A stretch of DNA of 64,000 nt from Hymenobacter negativus (lineage in GTDB: Bacteria > Bacteroidota > Bacteroidia > Cytophagales > Hymenobacteraceae). Below the pieces are notes generated by a model. The model saw only the letters and a program-made list of their open reading frames with translations, was not told the origin of the DNA and did not search any database. Position numbers and translations under genes: made by a program. The number at the start of each line of letters is the position of its first letter. Position 1 is the stretch's first letter. The stretch is from assembly GCF_017571495.1 (NCBI RefSeq), contig NZ_JAGETZ010000004.1:434001-498000 (forward strand). Reading direction: 5' to 3'. This document shows positions 63,246 through 64,000 of the stretch, in pieces.

Positions 63246-64000
63246 CTCAACAGCTACAGACAACAACGCTAACCATCAGGCTCCCCTTCCCCCGGAGGGG
63301 AAGGGGCCGGGGGATGGGGTACAGCTCGAAGGCGGCACCTACGAAATCCTGCGCAACCGCCTGCACAAGAGTGGCGTTGACCTCAAAACCCGTCTTGATA
63401 AGCTGAACGCCGAGCGGAAAACCGTGTTCGGCGCAATTGATACCAAGCTGATTGGGACCGGGCGCATTACCACCGAGCACAATTGTGTGCCGTGGGATAT
63501 GGTGCCTGTGGGCGACAAATTTCTCTTCGGTTTCAACGTCGTGCTCGGCCTGAAAACAGAGGTGGAATTATCCGATGTTTTTGGGGCCTACCACTACGCG
63601 AATCACGAGTTTCATCCGCTGCCGCTGGACCTGATTAATAACGCGCAATTTGCCGGGGAATTCCGCGACTTGTATCGGTATTACAAGAATACGCAATTTG
63701 TGAAATTTGCGGTACTTGGCAACCACCTATTTATGGTGTTCCGGGTGGGCAAAAGCGTAAACGATATCAAGACGTTTAAGTGGCTTTTGCAGAACGATAC
63801 GCTGACCTACATCGACAACCGCAGCGACCACGAGTACGTGTATCCGCCGCAGCACGAATTCACCTGGAAGCGCACCACGCGCGACATGCAGCGGGCCGGC
63901 AAACACCCGCATATCAGCATTGAGGACCGGGTTTTTGTCGAAACCATCCACGGCGACCTCACCATTAAAGTAGAGGACAACACCGCCACCGGACGCGGAA
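63232..64000 (+). CDS. DNA repair ATPase, N-terminal part (3' truncated by window)
   Basis: The first 256 residues of a much larger protein. After MSPNNSTATDNNANH comes APLPPEGKGPGDGV, encoded by a family C repeat, then the conserved start LEGGTYEILRNRLHKSGVDL of the Bacteroidota DNA repair ATPase family (usually about 1600-1700 residues). FGAIDTKLIGTGRITTEHNC and NTQFVKFAVLGNHLFMVFRV fit this. The ATP-binding domain lies beyond the window. It follows the flotillin module, its usual neighbour. Start 63232 overlaps the DUF559 stop. Confidence 0.85.
   Translation, partial: MSPNNSTATDNNANHQAPLPPEGKGPGDGVQLEGGTYEILRNRLHKSGVDLKTRLDKLNAERKTVFGAIDTKLIGTGRITTEHNCVPWDMVPVGDKFLFGFNVVLGLKTEVELSDVFGAYHYANHEFHPLPLDLINNAQFAGEFRDLYRYYKNTQFVKFAVLGNHLFMVFRVGKSVNDIKTFKWLLQNDTLTYIDNRSDHEYVYPPQHEFTWKRTTRDMQRAGKHPHISIEDRVFVETIHGDLTIKVEDNTATGRG
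63279..63319 (+). repeat. Family C single arm inside the ATPase coding sequence
   Basis: An exact copy of the 41-bp right arm, lying in frame within the first 30 codons of the DNA repair ATPase gene, adding the peptide APLPPEGKGPGDGV. No partner arm is nearby. Confidence 0.9.

Overview
The window looks like a chromosomal segment of a GC-rich Bacteroidota bacterium, most likely Hymenobacter or a close relative (order Cytophagales). The signs are a type IX secretion sorting domain, a TonB-dependent receptor paired with a DUF4249 lipoprotein, LytTR-type two-component systems, a promoter of the Bacteroidota TTG-N20-xAxxTTTG type, and many intergenic palindromes. No rRNA, tRNA or CRISPR array was seen.

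Layout. 0-24.6 kb is mostly housekeeping and metabolism: the end of an RND efflux pump, phosphoglycerate mutase, a GH1 glycosidase, a MaoC hydratase, an aldehyde dehydrogenase facing an AraC regulator, a bestrophin, two sensor/LytTR regulator pairs, a TonB receptor with DUF4249 lipoprotein, an MFS exporter, a T9SS cargo protein, RmlD and a GH43 glycosidase. 25.1-33.0 kb is the most striking locus: a LuxR-type regulator with a degenerate receiver, an S53 (sedolisin) peptidase, a 550-residue highly repetitive Thr/Cys protein, and a tightly coupled kinase (APH fold), HopA1-type lyase and LanC-type cyclase. That trio has the logic of a class V (LanK/LanY/LanC) lanthipeptide synthetase, so the repetitive protein is best read as a giant multi-core RiPP precursor. 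A terminator-like hairpin between precursor and enzymes would set their ratio.

33.2-37.2 kb holds the DUF4130/radical-SAM DNA-metabolism pair, interrupted by a hydrolase and a cupin. 37.5-39.9 kb has an Omp85-like protein and a TonB-like protein. 40.3-43.6 kb is an arsenic island (ArsR, DUF6428, YnfA, an arsC remnant, GNAT, aquaporin, ArsC). 43.8-48.6 kb carries an OmpA/TSP3 porin, a CvfB protein, small genes and an 11-unit 21-bp tandem repeat.

48.6-57.3 kb is an accessory region: an AT-rich helicase-nuclease candidate defence gene, a RusA / nuclease-HEPN / DUF4325 operon, toxin-like fragments and several frameshifted genes. They are separated by repeated copies of one terminator hairpin, four of them joined to the 3' end of the same unknown gene family. 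57.5-64 kb is a membrane-stress module (YbjN, PspA, YqiJ-like, flotillin, DNA-repair ATPase) peppered with a 41-bp palindromic element, one copy of which lies in frame inside the ATPase gene.
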